A DNA stretch of 64,000 nt from Methylobacterium sp. 17Sr1-1. GTDB taxonomy: Bacteria > Pseudomonadota > Alphaproteobacteria > Rhizobiales > Beijerinckiaceae. The DNA is taken from contig NZ_CP029552.1 in the NCBI RefSeq assembly GCF_003173775.1, forward strand, positions 2,179,001 through 2,243,000, read 5' to 3'. Positions 10,171 to 21,749 of the stretch are shown in pieces. Positions within the stretch are counted from its first letter, which is position 1; each line of letters begins with the position of its first letter. The position numbers were made by a program, and so were the translations under genes. The notes beneath the pieces were generated by a model. That model was given only the letters and a program-made list of their open reading frames with translations. It did no database searches and was not told the DNA's origin.

Positions 10171-11850
10171 ATGGACATGTCGAACAAGGGAGATGAGCTG
10201 ATCTTCGTGCCCCTCGGCGGGGTGGGCGAGATCGGCATGAACGCCGCGCTCTACGGCTTCGGGCCGCCGAAGCACCGCAAGTGGATCATGGTCGATCTCG
10301 GCATGGGCTTCGCGAGCGAGGAGCACATGCCGGGCGTCGACCTGATGTACCCAGATCTCAGCTTCGCCGAGGAGCATCGCGAGAACCTGCTCGGCATCCT
10401 GATCACCCACGGCCACGAGGACCATATCGGCGCCATCGGCGAGCTGTGGCCCAAGCTCAAGGTGCCGATCTACGCCACCCGCTTCACCAAGAACCTGATC
10501 GAGGCCCGCCGCCTCGGCGAGCCGGGCGCGCCCAAGGTCGACATGCGCGAGGTCCCGGCCGACGGGCGGCTGAATCTCGGGCCGTTCTCGATCGAGTACG
10601 TGCCGGTCGCCCACTCGATCCCGGAGGCCAACGCGCTGGCTATCCGCACGCCGCTCGGGATGGTGCTTCACACGGGCGACTGGAAGCTCGACGACACCCC
10701 GGTCGCCGGCAACTCGACCTCGGAGGAGACCTTCACCCGCCTCGGCGAGGAGGGCGTGCTGGCTCTGGTCTGCGATTCGACCAACGTCACCCGCGAGGGG
10801 CGCTCGCCCAGCGAGTCGGAGGTCGCCGACCACCTCGCCGAACTGATCCGCAACTCGCCGCATCGGGTCGCGGTCACGACCTTCGCGTCGAACGTCGCGC
10901 GCATGCGCGCGGTCTGCCTCGCGGCGCAGGCCTGCGGCCGCGACGTCGTCGCGGTCGGCCGGGCGATGGACCGGGTGATCGACGTCGCTCGCGAGTGCGG
11001 CTACCTCGACGGGCTCCCTGAGATCCGCGGCGCCGAGGCCTACGGTTACCTGCCGCGGGAGAAGGTGGTGGCGCTGTTGACCGGCTCGCAGGGCGAGGCG
11101 CGGGCCGCGCTCGCCCGGGTCTCGCGCGACGAGCACCCGGAGATCGCGCTCTCGCCCGGCGACCGGGTGATCTTCTCGTCGCGGGCGATCCCCGGCAACG
11201 AGCGGGCCGTCGGCGCGATCATCAACGACCTGATCGAGGCCGGCATCCAGGTCATCACCGACCGCACCGAGCTCGTCCACGTCTCCGGGCACCCGCGGCG
11301 CGACGAGATGGCGGCGATGTACCGCTGGACCAAGCCCCGCATCGCGGTGCCGGTGCACGGCGAGGCCCTGCATCTCGCCGAGCACGCCACCTTCGCTCGC
11401 AAGCAGGGCGTCGATCAGGTGGTCAAGGCCCGCAACGGCACCCTGATCCGGCTGGCGCCGGGCGAGCCGGAGATCGTCACCCACGTCAAGAGCGGGCGGA
11501 TCTACAAGGACGGCAACGTGCTCGTCGATTCGAACGACCGTGCGATCCCCGAGCGGCGCAAGCTCGCCTTCACGGGCATCGTCTCGGTGGCCATTGCCCT
11601 CGACCGCAACGGCGAGCTCAAGGGCGAGCCCTCGATCGACCTGATGGGCCTGCCGAGCTACGGCCGCAAGGGCGAGGTCATCATCGACATCATCGGCGAC
11701 GCGGTCGAGCGGACGCTCAACGGGCTGGCGCGGGCCAAGCGGCGGGATTCGGAGGCGGTGGAGAACGCCGTCGACCGGGCGATCCGCTCCGCCGTCAACG
11801 AGGTCTGGGGCAAGAAGCCGGCCTGCCACGTGATGGTGGTGGAGGTGTGA
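10171..11850 (+). CDS. rnj: Ribonuclease J
   Basis: A 559-residue metallo-beta-lactamase/beta-CASP ribonuclease, with 5' exonuclease and endonuclease activity on mRNA and rRNA in this family. The zinc motif THGHEDHIGAIGELW is intact; further family signs are HSIPEANALAI, HTGDWKLDDTPV, the beta-CASP part ending in HVSGHPRRDEM, and VPVHGEALHL. The C-terminal domain is the short RNase J type. Start MDMSNKGDELIF; an alternative ATG lies two codons later. The gene stands alone, after birA and a 197-base gap. Rhizobiales typically use RNase J together with RNase E. Confidence 0.95.
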   Translation: MDMSNKGDELIFVPLGGVGEIGMNAALYGFGPPKHRKWIMVDLGMGFASEEHMPGVDLMYPDLSFAEEHRENLLGILITHGHEDHIGAIGELWPKLKVPIYATRFTKNLIEARRLGEPGAPKVDMREVPADGRLNLGPFSIEYVPVAHSIPEANALAIRTPLGMVLHTGDWKLDDTPVAGNSTSEETFTRLGEEGVLALVCDSTNVTREGRSPSESEVADHLAELIRNSPHRVAVTTFASNVARMRAVCLAAQACGRDVVAVGRAMDRVIDVARECGYLDGLPEIRGAEAYGYLPREKVVALLTGSQGEARAALARVSRDEHPEIALSPGDRVIFSSRAIPGNERAVGAIINDLIEAGIQVITDRTELVHVSGHPRRDEMAAMYRWTKPRIAVPVHGEALHLAEHATFARKQGVDQVVKARNGTLIRLAPGEPEIVTHVKSGRIYKDGNVLVDSNDRAIPERRKLAFTGIVSVAIALDRNGELKGEPSIDLMGLPSYGRKGEVIIDIIGDAVERTLNGLARAKRRDSEAVENAVDRAIRSAVNEVWGKKPACHVMVVEV

Positions 11851-11890
11851 GGAGCGTCGTTCACTGACGTTGCTGGATGGAGCGCATTAA

Positions 11891-12060
11891 CCCTCCCCCC
11901 TCTGCGGGGGAGGGTGGTCCCTGCGTCAGCAGGGGCCGGGAGAGGGGCAGCGCGACGCTGATCCAGGTGGCGCCCCTCAGAACGGTCCAGATCTATCCGG
12001 AAGCGGCGTCCCCTCTCCCGCCCCACTCCGTGGGGCACCCTCCCCCGCAGAGGGGGAGGG
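11891..12060 (+). repeat. Palindromic intergenic repeat (family A-like)
   Basis: Two near-perfect arms of about 25 bases (11891-11916 and 12036-12060; cores CCCTCCCCC and GGGGGAGGG) face each other. Inner arms gccgggagagggg and cccctctcccgc make a nested palindrome around a variable middle. It fills most of the 325-base gap between rnj and the epimerase gene. Its arms resemble those of the repeats at 19711 and 43501. An open frame across it (11877-12137) is a by-product of the repeat and not coding. Confidence 0.75.
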
Positions 12061-12175
12061 AGTATTCGCGCCCCAGGCGGCCTCGTTCCGAAGCAAGAAC
12101 GGTTCTTGCCGTAGCGCCACCCCGCACCGCACCCTAAAACCAACAACGCACTCAGGGACACGGAGGAACACCCCC

Positions 12176-12580
12176 ATGATCGGCCGGCTCAACCACGTCG
12201 CCATCGCGGTGAAGGATCTCGAGGCCTCGGCGAAGGTGTATCGCGATACCCTCGGCGCGACCCTCTCTGCCCCACTGCCGCAGCCCGAGCACGGCGTCAC
12301 GGTGATCTTCGTCGAATTGCCCAACAGCAAGATCGAGTTGCTGGAGCCGCTGGGCGCCGATTCGCCGATCAATGCCTTCCTGGAGCGCAACCCGGGCGGC
12401 GGCATCCACCACGTCTGCTACGAGGTCGACGACATCCTGGCCGCCCGCGACAAGCTGAAGGCGCAGGGTGCACGCATCCTGGGCAGCGGCGAGCCGCGCA
12501 TCGGCGCCCACGGCAAGCCGGTGCTGTTCCTTCACCCGAAGGACTTCCTCGGCACCCTGGTCGAGCTGGAACAGGCGTGA
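12176..12580 (+). CDS. mce: Methylmalonyl-CoA epimerase
   Basis: A 134-residue vicinal-oxygen-chelate protein that interconverts (2R)- and (2S)-methylmalonyl-CoA, a step of propionyl-CoA use and, in methylotrophs, of the ethylmalonyl-CoA pathway. Two VOC modules are visible; metal ligands fit NHVAIAVKDL at the start, GGGIHHVCYEVDD in the middle and VELEQ at the end. Length is typical. A clear ribosome binding site (cggaggaac) precedes the ATG. The next small gene starts with GTG overlapping the stop, so both are translationally coupled. Confidence 0.93.
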   Translation: MIGRLNHVAIAVKDLEASAKVYRDTLGATLSAPLPQPEHGVTVIFVELPNSKIELLEPLGADSPINAFLERNPGGGIHHVCYEVDDILAARDKLKAQGARILGSGEPRIGAHGKPVLFLHPKDFLGTLVELEQA

Positions 12581-12909
12581 CCGCCCTCCTCGACCGCGCC
12601 ACCGCCTCGATCCCGCGCACCCTCGCGGTGTGCGTGCTCCTGATGCTGCCGATGCTGGCGCTGGCGGTCTGGGGTTTCCGCCTCAGCGGGTTCGGCGCGG
12701 GCGCGCTCTACTTCGTGGTGTGGTGGACGGTGCTGTTCGCGGTGCTGCCGTTCCGCGCCGCGCCCGACGGCACCGAGGTGATCGTGCCGGGGCAGGATCT
12801 CGGCGCGCCGCACAAGCCGCAGATGCGCCGCAAGGCTGTGTGGACCACGCTCGTGTCCGACGTGGTGTTCATCCTGGCGGTCGCGGCCTTCCCGCTCGCC
12901 GGACTGTAA
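12577..12909 (+). CDS. DUF1467 family small membrane protein
   Basis: A 110-residue protein with two or three hydrophobic helices (about residues 15-35, 45-62 and 92-108), a central segment FYFVVWWTVLF-like (seen as YFVVWWTVLFAVLPF) and a basic loop PHKPQMRRKAVW. This matches the DUF1467 pattern, which in alphaproteobacteria is commonly placed between the epimerase gene and proS. Its function is unknown. The GTG start overlaps the epimerase stop by four bases. The residue pattern and context support a real gene; no catalytic role can be assigned. Confidence 0.85.
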   Translation: MTALLDRATASIPRTLAVCVLLMLPMLALAVWGFRLSGFGAGALYFVVWWTVLFAVLPFRAAPDGTEVIVPGQDLGAPHKPQMRRKAVWTTLVSDVVFILAVAAFPLAGL

Positions 12910-12974
12910 CGGGTCGCGACCGTTCGAGGTCGCGGCCCGCACCAGCGAAATGCGGGTACTCTTCGTCAGGGCAC

Positions 12975-13006
12975 AAATAAAAAAGCAAGGCTCGGAAGCC
13001 TTGCTT
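12975..13006 (-). terminator. Intrinsic terminator reading on the minus strand
   Basis: A perfect 10-base stem (AAGCAAGGCT at 12983-12992 with AGCCTTGCTT at 12997-13006, loop CGGA) is flanked on the low-coordinate side by an A-run. Read on the minus strand it is a hairpin followed by TTTTTTATTT, the layout of a factor-independent terminator. On the plus strand no T-run follows. It therefore ends something transcribed leftwards, yet both annotated neighbours are plus-strand genes. Confidence 0.8.
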
Positions 13007-13133
13007 GATAGCTTTCTGAATGTTTTGACCAGCCTATGATCTGTTGTTCACCCGTTGGGGCGTTGAGGCTGGTTTTTCCTCCCGAGACTCGGACCTTGCG
13101 CGGCGCCGTTCGGCCTGCCTGCGCATCATCGCG
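12977..13133 (-). ncRNA. Candidate small RNA (or 31-codon peptide mRNA) on the minus strand
   Basis: About 157 bases lie between a promoter-like pair and the minus-strand terminator. The predicted RNA contains a stem ACCAGCCU/AGGCUGGU (13032-13073 region) enclosing a smaller one, a purine-rich GGGAGGAAAAA stretch, and the terminator hairpin. An open frame on the same strand (13129 to 13034) would encode a basic 31-residue peptide beginning MMRRQAERRRARSES. The ATG would be only about four bases from the predicted 5' end and has no Shine-Dalgarno, so a non-coding RNA is favoured. It matches no RNA family I recognise (not SRP, 6S, tmRNA or suhB-like by inspection). Confidence 0.45.
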
Positions 13134-13139
13134 AGGACG

Positions 13140-13168
13140 CTTATAGGAAGAAGAATTCGCATTGTCAC
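13140..13168 (-). promoter_or_regulatory. Sigma-70-like promoter for the minus-strand small RNA
   Basis: On the minus strand GTGACA (13168-13163) is followed after exactly 17 bases by TATAAG (13145-13140). Spacing and sequence are close to the housekeeping consensus. It points towards the candidate small RNA and away from proS. Transcription would start near 13133. Confidence 0.5.
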
Positions 13169-13368
13169 CTGGCTACGAGCAGGCTGATGCGTTTTTTTGC
13201 ATGGCCCCCGCATTTTCCTTCTCCGGCCCGCGCCGGGCGCGGGGGAGGCGGGCCGGACGGCGCACCGGTCCGCGTTTCATGTTTTGCGAACAGGGCCGGA
13301 AGCGTGCAAAAGGGCGTTCCCCGGGGAGCGTCCCGGCGAAGCCACCGCCTGCCACGTCAAGGTCCGAC

Positions 13369-14703
13369 ATGCGTCTCAGCCGCTATTTCCTGCCCATCCT
13401 GCGCGAGACGCCCAAGGAAGCCGAGATCGTCTCGCACCGGCTGATGCTGCGCGCCGGCATGATCCGTCAGGAGGCCGCCGGCATCTATGCCTGGCTGCCG
13501 CTGGGCCTGCGGGTGCTCAACCGGGTAGCGGACATCATCCGGGCCGAGCAGGACCGCTCCGGCGCGGTCGAGCTCCTGATGCCGACGATCCAGTCGGCGG
13601 ATCTCTGGCGCGAGTCGGGCCGCTACGACGCGTACGGCAAGGAGATGCTGCGCATCAAGGACCGGCACGAACGCGACATGCTGTTCGGGCCGACCAACGA
13701 GGAGATGATCACGGCGATCTTCCGCTCCGCCGTGCGCTCCTACAAGGACCTGCCCAAGAACCTCTACCACATCCAGTGGAAGTTCCGGGACGAGGTGCGG
13801 CCGCGCTTCGGCACGATGCGCTCGCGCGAGTTCCTGATGAAGGACGCCTACTCGTTCGACCTCGACCAGGCCGGCGCGCGGCACTCCTACAACAAGATGT
13901 TCGTCGCCTACCTGCGCACCTTCGCGCGGCTCGGCCTGAAGGCGATCCCGATGCGGGCGGAGACCGGGCCGATCGGCGGCGACCTCAGCCACGAATTCAT
14001 CATCCTGGCCCAGACCGGCGAGAGCGAGGTCTTCTGCGACCGCGCCTATCTCGACTTCGCGACGCCCAAGGCCGCGACCGACTTCGACGACGTCGCGGGC
14101 CTGCAAGCCACCGTCGATCACTGGACCTCGCGCTACGCCGCCACCTCCGAGATGCACGACGCCGCCGCCTTCGCCGAGGTGCCGGCGGAAGAGCAGATGG
14201 CCGCCCGCGGCATCGAGGTCGGCCACATCTTCTACTTCGGCACCAAGTACTCGGAGCCGATGGGCGCGAAGGTGACCGGGCCGGACGGGCAGGAGCGCCC
14301 GGTCCATATGGGCTCCTACGGCATCGGCCCGAGCCGGCTGGTGGCGGCGATCATCGAGGCGGGCCACGACGAGGCCGGCATCGTGTGGCCGGATGCGGTG
14401 GCGCCGTTCGACGTGGCGCTCCTCAACCTCAAGGTCGGGGATTCCGCCACCGATGCGGCCTGCGCCAAGCTCCAGGGCGAATTTGAGGCCGCCGGCTTCA
14501 CCGTGCTCTACGACGACCGCGACGAGCGCCCGGGCGGAAAGTTCGCCACCGCCGACCTGATCGGTTTGCCCTGGCAGGTCATCGTCGGCCCGAAGGGCCT
14601 CGCCGACGGCAAGGTCGAGGTGAAGCGCCGCGCCACCGGCGCCCGCGAGACCGTGGCGCCCGACGCGGTGCCCGAGTTCCTCCGCCAGAACCGGACCGCT
14701 TGA
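13369..14703 (+). CDS. proS: Prolyl-tRNA synthetase
   Basis: A 444-residue class II enzyme that charges tRNA-Pro. Seen: N-terminal [20 protein letters not shown], motif 2 around [20 protein letters not shown], motif 3 in [16 protein letters not shown], and an anticodon-binding C-terminal domain. The long editing insertion of the E. coli enzyme is missing; this short form is normal in alphaproteobacteria. The frame is open to 13162, but the upstream part is low-complexity and has no family similarity, so the start at MRLSRY was chosen. lolC follows after 4 bases. Confidence 0.95.
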   Translation: MRLSRYFLPILRETPKEAEIVSHRLMLRAGMIRQEAAGIYAWLPLGLRVLNRVADIIRAEQDRSGAVELLMPTIQSADLWRESGRYDAYGKEMLRIKDRHERDMLFGPTNEEMITAIFRSAVRSYKDLPKNLYHIQWKFRDEVRPRFGTMRSREFLMKDAYSFDLDQAGARHSYNKMFVAYLRTFARLGLKAIPMRAETGPIGGDLSHEFIILAQTGESEVFCDRAYLDFATPKAATDFDDVAGLQATVDHWTSRYAATSEMHDAAAFAEVPAEEQMAARGIEVGHIFYFGTKYSEPMGAKVTGPDGQERPVHMGSYGIGPSRLVAAIIEAGHDEAGIVWPDAVAPFDVALLNLKVGDSATDAACAKLQGEFEAAGFTVLYDDRDERPGGKFATADLIGLPWQVIVGPKGLADGKVEVKRRATGARETVAPDAVPEFLRQNRTA

Positions 14704-14707
14704 GCCG

Positions 14708-16012
14708 ATGGCCCTCGCCGCGATCCGCGACCGCCTTCCGAAATTCGGCGGGCGCATCTTCGGCGGGGGCGCCACGCTGCCCTTCGCGCCCTTCGAGTGG
14801 ACGATCGCCGGGCGCTACCTGCGCACCCGGCGGAAAGAGGGCTTCGTCTCGGTCATCGCCCTGTTCTCGTTCCTCGGGATCATGCTGGGCGTCGCCACCC
14901 TCATCATCGTGCTCTCGGTGATGAACGGTTTTCGCAAGGAGCTCTTGAGCAAGATCGTCGGCATCAACGGCCACATCTTCGTCGCGCCGATCGACCGGCC
15001 GTTGACCGACTTCGCCGATCTGTCGGACCGGCTCGGCAAGGTGGCGGGCGTCCACCTCGCCCTGCCGATGGTCGAGGGCCAGGCCTTCGCCTCGTCGCAA
15101 TTCGGCGGCTCCGGCGTGCTGGTGCGCGGCGTGCGGGCCGACGACCTGCAAAAAATCCCGTCCGTCGCCAAGACCATCCGGGGCGGCACGCTGGAGAACT
15201 TCGACACCGGCGGCGGCGTCGCCATCGGCAAGCGGCTCGCAGAATCCCTCGGGCTCCAGGCCGGCGACACGATCACGCTGGCGACGCCGAAGGGCGCCAC
15301 GACGCCGTTCGGCACCGCGCCGCGGATCAAGAGCTACAACGTCGCGGCGGTGTTCGAGGTCGGCATGTCCGAGTTCGACGGTACCTTCGTGTACATGCCG
15401 CTCACCGAGGCGCAGGCCTTCTTCAACCGCGACGGCGACGTCTCGGTGATCGAGATCTTCCTCGACAACGCCGATTCCGTCGGCGAGGCGCGGGGCGAGC
15501 TGGAACTCGCCGCCGAGCGCCCGGTGCTGATCACCGATTGGCGCCAGCGCAACCGCACCTTCTTCTCCGCCCTCGAGGTGGAGCGGAACGTGATGTTCAT
15601 CATCCTCACGCTGATCGTGCTGGTGGCGGCGCTGAACATCGTGTCGGGCCTGATCATGCTGGTGAAGGACAAGTCGAGCGACATCGCGATCCTGCGCACC
15701 ATGGGGGCGACACGGGGCGCGATCATGCGCGTCTTCCTCATCACCGGCGCCTCGATCGGCATCCTCGGCACGCTCGCCGGCTTCGTCCTCGGGCTGGTCT
15801 TCTCGGCGAACCTCACGGTGATCCAGCGCACGCTCTTCCCGGGCGCCTGGGACCCGACGGTGCGCTTCCTGTCCGAGATCCCTTCCGAGACCAATGCCAG
15901 CGAGGTCGTCGCCGTCGTCCTGATGTCGATGGTGCTGTCGCTGCTGGCCACGCTGTACCCGTCCTGGCGCGCCGCCCGGCTCGACCCGGTGCAGGCCCTG
16001 CGCTACGGCTGA
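14708..16012 (+). CDS. lolC: Lipoprotein-releasing system transmembrane protein LolC/E
   Basis: A 434-residue inner membrane subunit of the LolCDE machine that lifts outer-membrane lipoproteins onto LolA. Architecture is the MacB/FtsX type: one helix near residues 40-65 (FVSVIALFSFLGIMLGVATL), a large periplasmic domain, then three helices in the last third starting near VMFIILTLIVLVAALNIVSG. The opening FEWTIAGRYLRTRRKEGFVS is characteristic. Alphaproteobacteria have a single LolC/E-type protein that acts as a dimer. The stop is 108 bases before lolD. Confidence 0.93.
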   Translation: MALAAIRDRLPKFGGRIFGGGATLPFAPFEWTIAGRYLRTRRKEGFVSVIALFSFLGIMLGVATLIIVLSVMNGFRKELLSKIVGINGHIFVAPIDRPLTDFADLSDRLGKVAGVHLALPMVEGQAFASSQFGGSGVLVRGVRADDLQKIPSVAKTIRGGTLENFDTGGGVAIGKRLAESLGLQAGDTITLATPKGATTPFGTAPRIKSYNVAAVFEVGMSEFDGTFVYMPLTEAQAFFNRDGDVSVIEIFLDNADSVGEARGELELAAERPVLITDWRQRNRTFFSALEVERNVMFIILTLIVLVAALNIVSGLIMLVKDKSSDIAILRTMGATRGAIMRVFLITGASIGILGTLAGFVLGLVFSANLTVIQRTLFPGAWDPTVRFLSEIPSETNASEVVAVVLMSMVLSLLATLYPSWRAARLDPVQALRYG

Positions 16013-16120
16013 GCCTTCGGGCCCTCGCCCCCCGATCCTGTTCCCGAGTACGTACCGGATGCCGCGACCCGTCTATCCCCCGATTCCCGCCCCGCGCATG
16101 CCGGCGAGGGGCGTCTGACC

Positions 16121-16825
16121 TTGACGGACGACACCCAGCAGCAGCCGGTTCCGGCCCTCTTCCTCGCCCAGGTCGAGCGCCGCTACGCCCAAGGTGCCGG
16201 CCATCTCGACATCCTGCGCGGGGCGGATCTCGCGATCTGGCCCGGCGAGATCGTGGCGCTCGTGGCGCCGTCCGGCACCGGCAAGTCGACCCTGCTCCAC
16301 GTCGCCGGCCTGCTGGAGCGGCCCGACGGCGGCGAGGTCTATATCGGCGGCCAGCCGAGCGCCCGGATGGACGACGCCGCCCGCACCCGGATGCGGCGCG
16401 AGGAGATGGGCTTCGTCTACCAGTCGCACCACCTGCTGCCGGAGTTCTCGGCGCTGGAGAACGTGGTGCTGCCCCAGCTGATCCGCGGCCTCTCGGCACG
16501 CGAGGCGCGCTCCCGCGCCTCGGAACTGCTGTCGTTCCTCGGCCTCAAGGAGCGCTTGAGCCACCGCCCGGCGGAGCTCTCGGGCGGCGAGCAGCAGCGC
16601 GTCGCCATCGCCCGGGCGCTCGCCAACGGCCCGCGGCTGCTGCTCGCCGACGAGCCGACCGGAAACCTCGACCCGCAGACCGCGGGACACGTCTTCGCGA
16701 TCCTGGTCTCGCTGGTCCGCGCCTCCGGGGTCGCGGCGCTGATCGCCACCCACAACCTGGATCTCGCCGCGCGGATGGACCGGCGGGTGACGATCCAGAA
16801 CGGGCTAATCGTCCAGCTCGCCTGA
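16121..16825 (+). CDS. lolD: Lipoprotein-releasing ABC transporter ATPase LolD
   Basis: A 234-residue ATPase that powers lipoprotein release with LolC/E. Walker A is [18 protein letters not shown], the signature is [15 protein letters not shown], and Walker B is [13 protein letters not shown]; the LolD-type stretch [19 protein letters not shown] is present. The best start is the TTG at 16121, which gives the right N-terminus; no good ATG exists nearby in frame. Partner gene lolC lies immediately upstream. Confidence 0.93.
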   Translation: MTDDTQQQPVPALFLAQVERRYAQGAGHLDILRGADLAIWPGEIVALVAPSGTGKSTLLHVAGLLERPDGGEVYIGGQPSARMDDAARTRMRREEMGFVYQSHHLLPEFSALENVVLPQLIRGLSAREARSRASELLSFLGLKERLSHRPAELSGGEQQRVAIARALANGPRLLLADEPTGNLDPQTAGHVFAILVSLVRASGVAALIATHNLDLAARMDRRVTIQNGLIVQLA

Positions 16826-16927
16826 CCCATCGCCGCGGAAGCGCCGGGCGCTACATTCCAGGTCGGGGCCGGCTCACGGATTCTCCACGCACGGGGCGCG
16901 GGACGGCGCTGCCGTTCAGCTTGCGTT

Positions 16928-16962
16928 GGGGTTGCGAATGGTCCAACCCCGGCGTGACGTCA
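16928..16962 (+). promoter_or_regulatory. Hairpin and palindrome upstream of ppdK
   Basis: GGGGTTG (16928-16934) and CAACCCC (16944-16950) form an inverted repeat with a nine-base spacer, followed at once by the palindrome TGACGTCA (16955-16962). They lie 31-65 bases before the ppdK start and could be an operator or a leader hairpin. No promoter boxes were clear enough to call. Confidence 0.35.
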
Positions 16963-16992
16963 GGCGGCAGCCGCTACGAACGGACGAGTGAT

Positions 16993-19671
<2,679 letters not shown>

Positions 19672-19710
19672 AGCCGGCTTCCGGGTTCACGCCCCCGGGT
19701 CGTACGCAGT

Positions 19711-19900
19711 CTCCTCTCCCCGCGGGCGGGGAGAGGGCTCCGGCGACTTCATGGTCGACGGAGCGAGGCGATAGCCGAGGGTGAGGGGGTCTCCCCGAAT
19801 GAGACTCTTCCGGAAACACCCCCTCACCCTCGCCCTGCTGGCTCGCCGAACCCTCTGAACGAGGGTTCGGCCCTCTCCCCGCCCGCGGGGAGAGGGGAGG
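19711..19900 (+). repeat. Palindromic intergenic repeat, family A (copy 1)
   Basis: A roughly 190-base composite palindrome: outer arms near ctctccccgcgggcgggga and ggccctctccccgcccgcg, inner arms gagggtgagggggtctcc and cccctcaccctcgcc. A closely similar element lies at 43501-43690. It occupies the gap between ppdK and the cyclase gene and could terminate transcription of ppdK, though no T-run is present. Confidence 0.8.
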
Positions 19901-19922
19901 CCCGCGCCATGAAAGAAACCCC

Positions 19923-21659
19923 ATGCGCGAGCCGCCCCCCGCCGGCCGTCCCGATCCTGGGGCCGGCGCCCGCCTGTGGCGCGGCTCGCTCGCGCAAAGG
20001 CTGCGGCTGGTCTCGGGGCTGGTCCTGTTCGCCTTCGCGGGCACCCATTTCGCCAACCACGCGCTCGGCCTCGTCGGCCTCGACACGATGATGGACGTCG
20101 CCCGCTGGCGGGTCGCGGTCACGCGCTCGATTCCCGGCAGCCTGGTCCTCGGCCTCTCGCTGCTGGCCCACGTCGCGTTCTCGCTCGTCAAGCTCGCGGA
20201 GCGCCGGACGCTCCGGATGCCGCCCTGGGAGGCGGCGCAGACGATCCTCGGCTTCGCGATCCCGTTCCTGCTGGTGCCGCACGTCCTGGGGACCCGGGTC
20301 GCCAATCTGGTCGACGGCACGCGGACGACCTACACCTACGTGATCACCCGGATCTGGCCCGACGGCATGGGCTACCAGACCGCCCTGCTGCTGGTGGTCT
20401 GGCTGCACGGCTGCCTCGGCCTGCATGCCTGGCTGCGCCTGTCGCCGCTCTACCGGCGGATGGCGCCGCTCCTCGCCGTGCCGGCCTTCGGCCTGCCGGC
20501 CGCGGCGCTCGCCGGCATCGTCACGCAGGGGCGCATCATGGAGCGGGACCGGGTGCTGGCGCGCCGCTTCGACGCGCCCGACCTCGATGCCCGCTGGCCG
20601 GTGCCGCAGGTCGACCCCGCCATCGCCGCCTGGGGCGACACCGTCACCGGGGCGATCTACGCCGCGGTGGCGCTGGCCCTCGGGGTGGTGCTGATCCGGG
20701 CGGCCGCGAGCTTACGGGCCCGGCGCTATACCATCGCGTATGTCGGCGGACCCACGGTGAAGAGCCTGGAGGGGCCGACGCTCCTCGAGATCAGCCGGGC
20801 GAACCGGGTGCCGCACGTCTCGGTCTGCGGCGGGCGCGGGCGCTGCTCGACCTGCCGGGTGCTGGTGGTCGGCGGCGAGGCGAACCTGTCCGCGCCGAGC
20901 CCCCAGGAGGCCGCGTCCCTGCGGGCGATCGGCGCGCCGGCCAATGTACGCCTCGCTTGCCAGGCGCGGCCCTCCGGCGACGTGGCCGTGGTGCGCATCC
21001 TCGACGCGCGCCGCGAATCCGCGGGCGAGCACCTGACCAATACGGACGTCGCCGGGATCGAGCGCGAGGTGGCGATCCTGTTCATCGACATCCGCGGCTT
21101 CACGCCCCTCTCGGAGCGCAAGCTGCCCTTCGACGTGGTGTTCATCCTCAACCACTTTTTCGAGGCGGCGGGCCGCGAGATCGAGGCGGCGGGGGGCTGG
21201 ATCGGCGGCTATGCCGGCGACGGGCTGCTCGCCCTGTTCACCCATCCGGACGGGACCGGCCCCGCCTGCCGCGCCGCCTTCACGGCCGCCGGCCGCATCG
21301 ACGGCGCGGTGGCCGAGCTCAACCGGCGGCTCGCCGCCGAGCTGCCGGCGGCGCTCCGGATGGCGATGGGCCTGCATGCCGGCCCCCTGGTGCTCGGCCG
21401 CCTCGGCTACGGTGCGAGCCGGGGGATGTCGGTGATCGGCCCGGCGGTGAACCTGGCGAGCCGGCTCGAATCCCTCGCCAAGGCCGCCGATGTGCAGCTC
21501 GTCGCCTCGGCCGAGGCGGCGCAGCGCGCCGGCATCGCCCTCGACGGCCTGCGGGTCGAGACCGTGGCGGTGCGGGGCGTGAGGGCCGAGCTTCCGGTGA
21601 TCTACGCCCTGCGCGCCGCCGATCTCGCCGGGCGGTTGCGCGCGCCCGCGTCGGTTTAA
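19923..21659 (+). CDS. Membrane protein with 2Fe-2S ferredoxin domain and class III adenylate/guanylate cyclase domain
   Basis: A 578-residue three-part protein. Residues about 25-265 hold five hydrophobic helices with several histidines at helix ends (GTHFANHALGL, LLAHVAFSLVK, VVWLHGCLGLHAWL), reminiscent of a heme-binding cytochrome b anchor. Residues about 270-355 form a plant-type ferredoxin with Cys302, Cys308, Cys311 and Cys346. Residues about 380-575 are a class III cyclase with metal-binding Asp389 (FIDIRGFT) and Asp433 (GYAGDGLLALF) and the transition-state pair in VNLASRLESL. It probably makes cAMP in response to a redox or electron-transfer signal from the membrane. The domain order is seen; the sensing role is inference. 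Neighbours give no further hint. Confidence 0.88.
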   Translation: MREPPPAGRPDPGAGARLWRGSLAQRLRLVSGLVLFAFAGTHFANHALGLVGLDTMMDVARWRVAVTRSIPGSLVLGLSLLAHVAFSLVKLAERRTLRMPPWEAAQTILGFAIPFLLVPHVLGTRVANLVDGTRTTYTYVITRIWPDGMGYQTALLLVVWLHGCLGLHAWLRLSPLYRRMAPLLAVPAFGLPAAALAGIVTQGRIMERDRVLARRFDAPDLDARWPVPQVDPAIAAWGDTVTGAIYAAVALALGVVLIRAAASLRARRYTIAYVGGPTVKSLEGPTLLEISRANRVPHVSVCGGRGRCSTCRVLVVGGEANLSAPSPQEAASLRAIGAPANVRLACQARPSGDVAVVRILDARRESAGEHLTNTDVAGIEREVAILFIDIRGFTPLSERKLPFDVVFILNHFFEAAGREIEAAGGWIGGYAGDGLLALFTHPDGTGPACRAAFTAAGRIDGAVAELNRRLAAELPAALRMAMGLHAGPLVLGRLGYGASRGMSVIGPAVNLASRLESLAKAADVQLVASAEAAQRAGIALDGLRVETVAVRGVRAELPVIYALRAADLAGRLRAPASV

Positions 21660-21749
21660 CCAACGCTCAACCATACCTCGCGACACTCACGCTCAGGTTT
21701 TCGGTCCCGCGCGGGCCGGGTGGGCTCGTGCGAGAGTGAGGTCGGGGCT

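Noticed and set aside
11877-12137. An 86-codon open frame between rnj and the epimerase gene
   Set aside because: It lies wholly over the palindromic repeat and its protein is only the translation of the repeat arms.
12975-13006. Plus-strand terminator for the epimerase operon
   Set aside because: The T-run exists only when the hairpin is read on the minus strand.
12977-13133. 6S RNA, SRP RNA, tmRNA or suhB-type RNA
   Set aside because: The long bulged 6S hairpin, the SRP GGAAG-type loop, the tRNA-like ends of tmRNA and the anti-Shine-Dalgarno loops of suhB RNA were not seen by inspection.
13162-13368. N-terminal extension of proS
   Set aside because: In-frame but without ribosome binding site or similarity to ProS; it overlaps the promoter region of the minus-strand small RNA.
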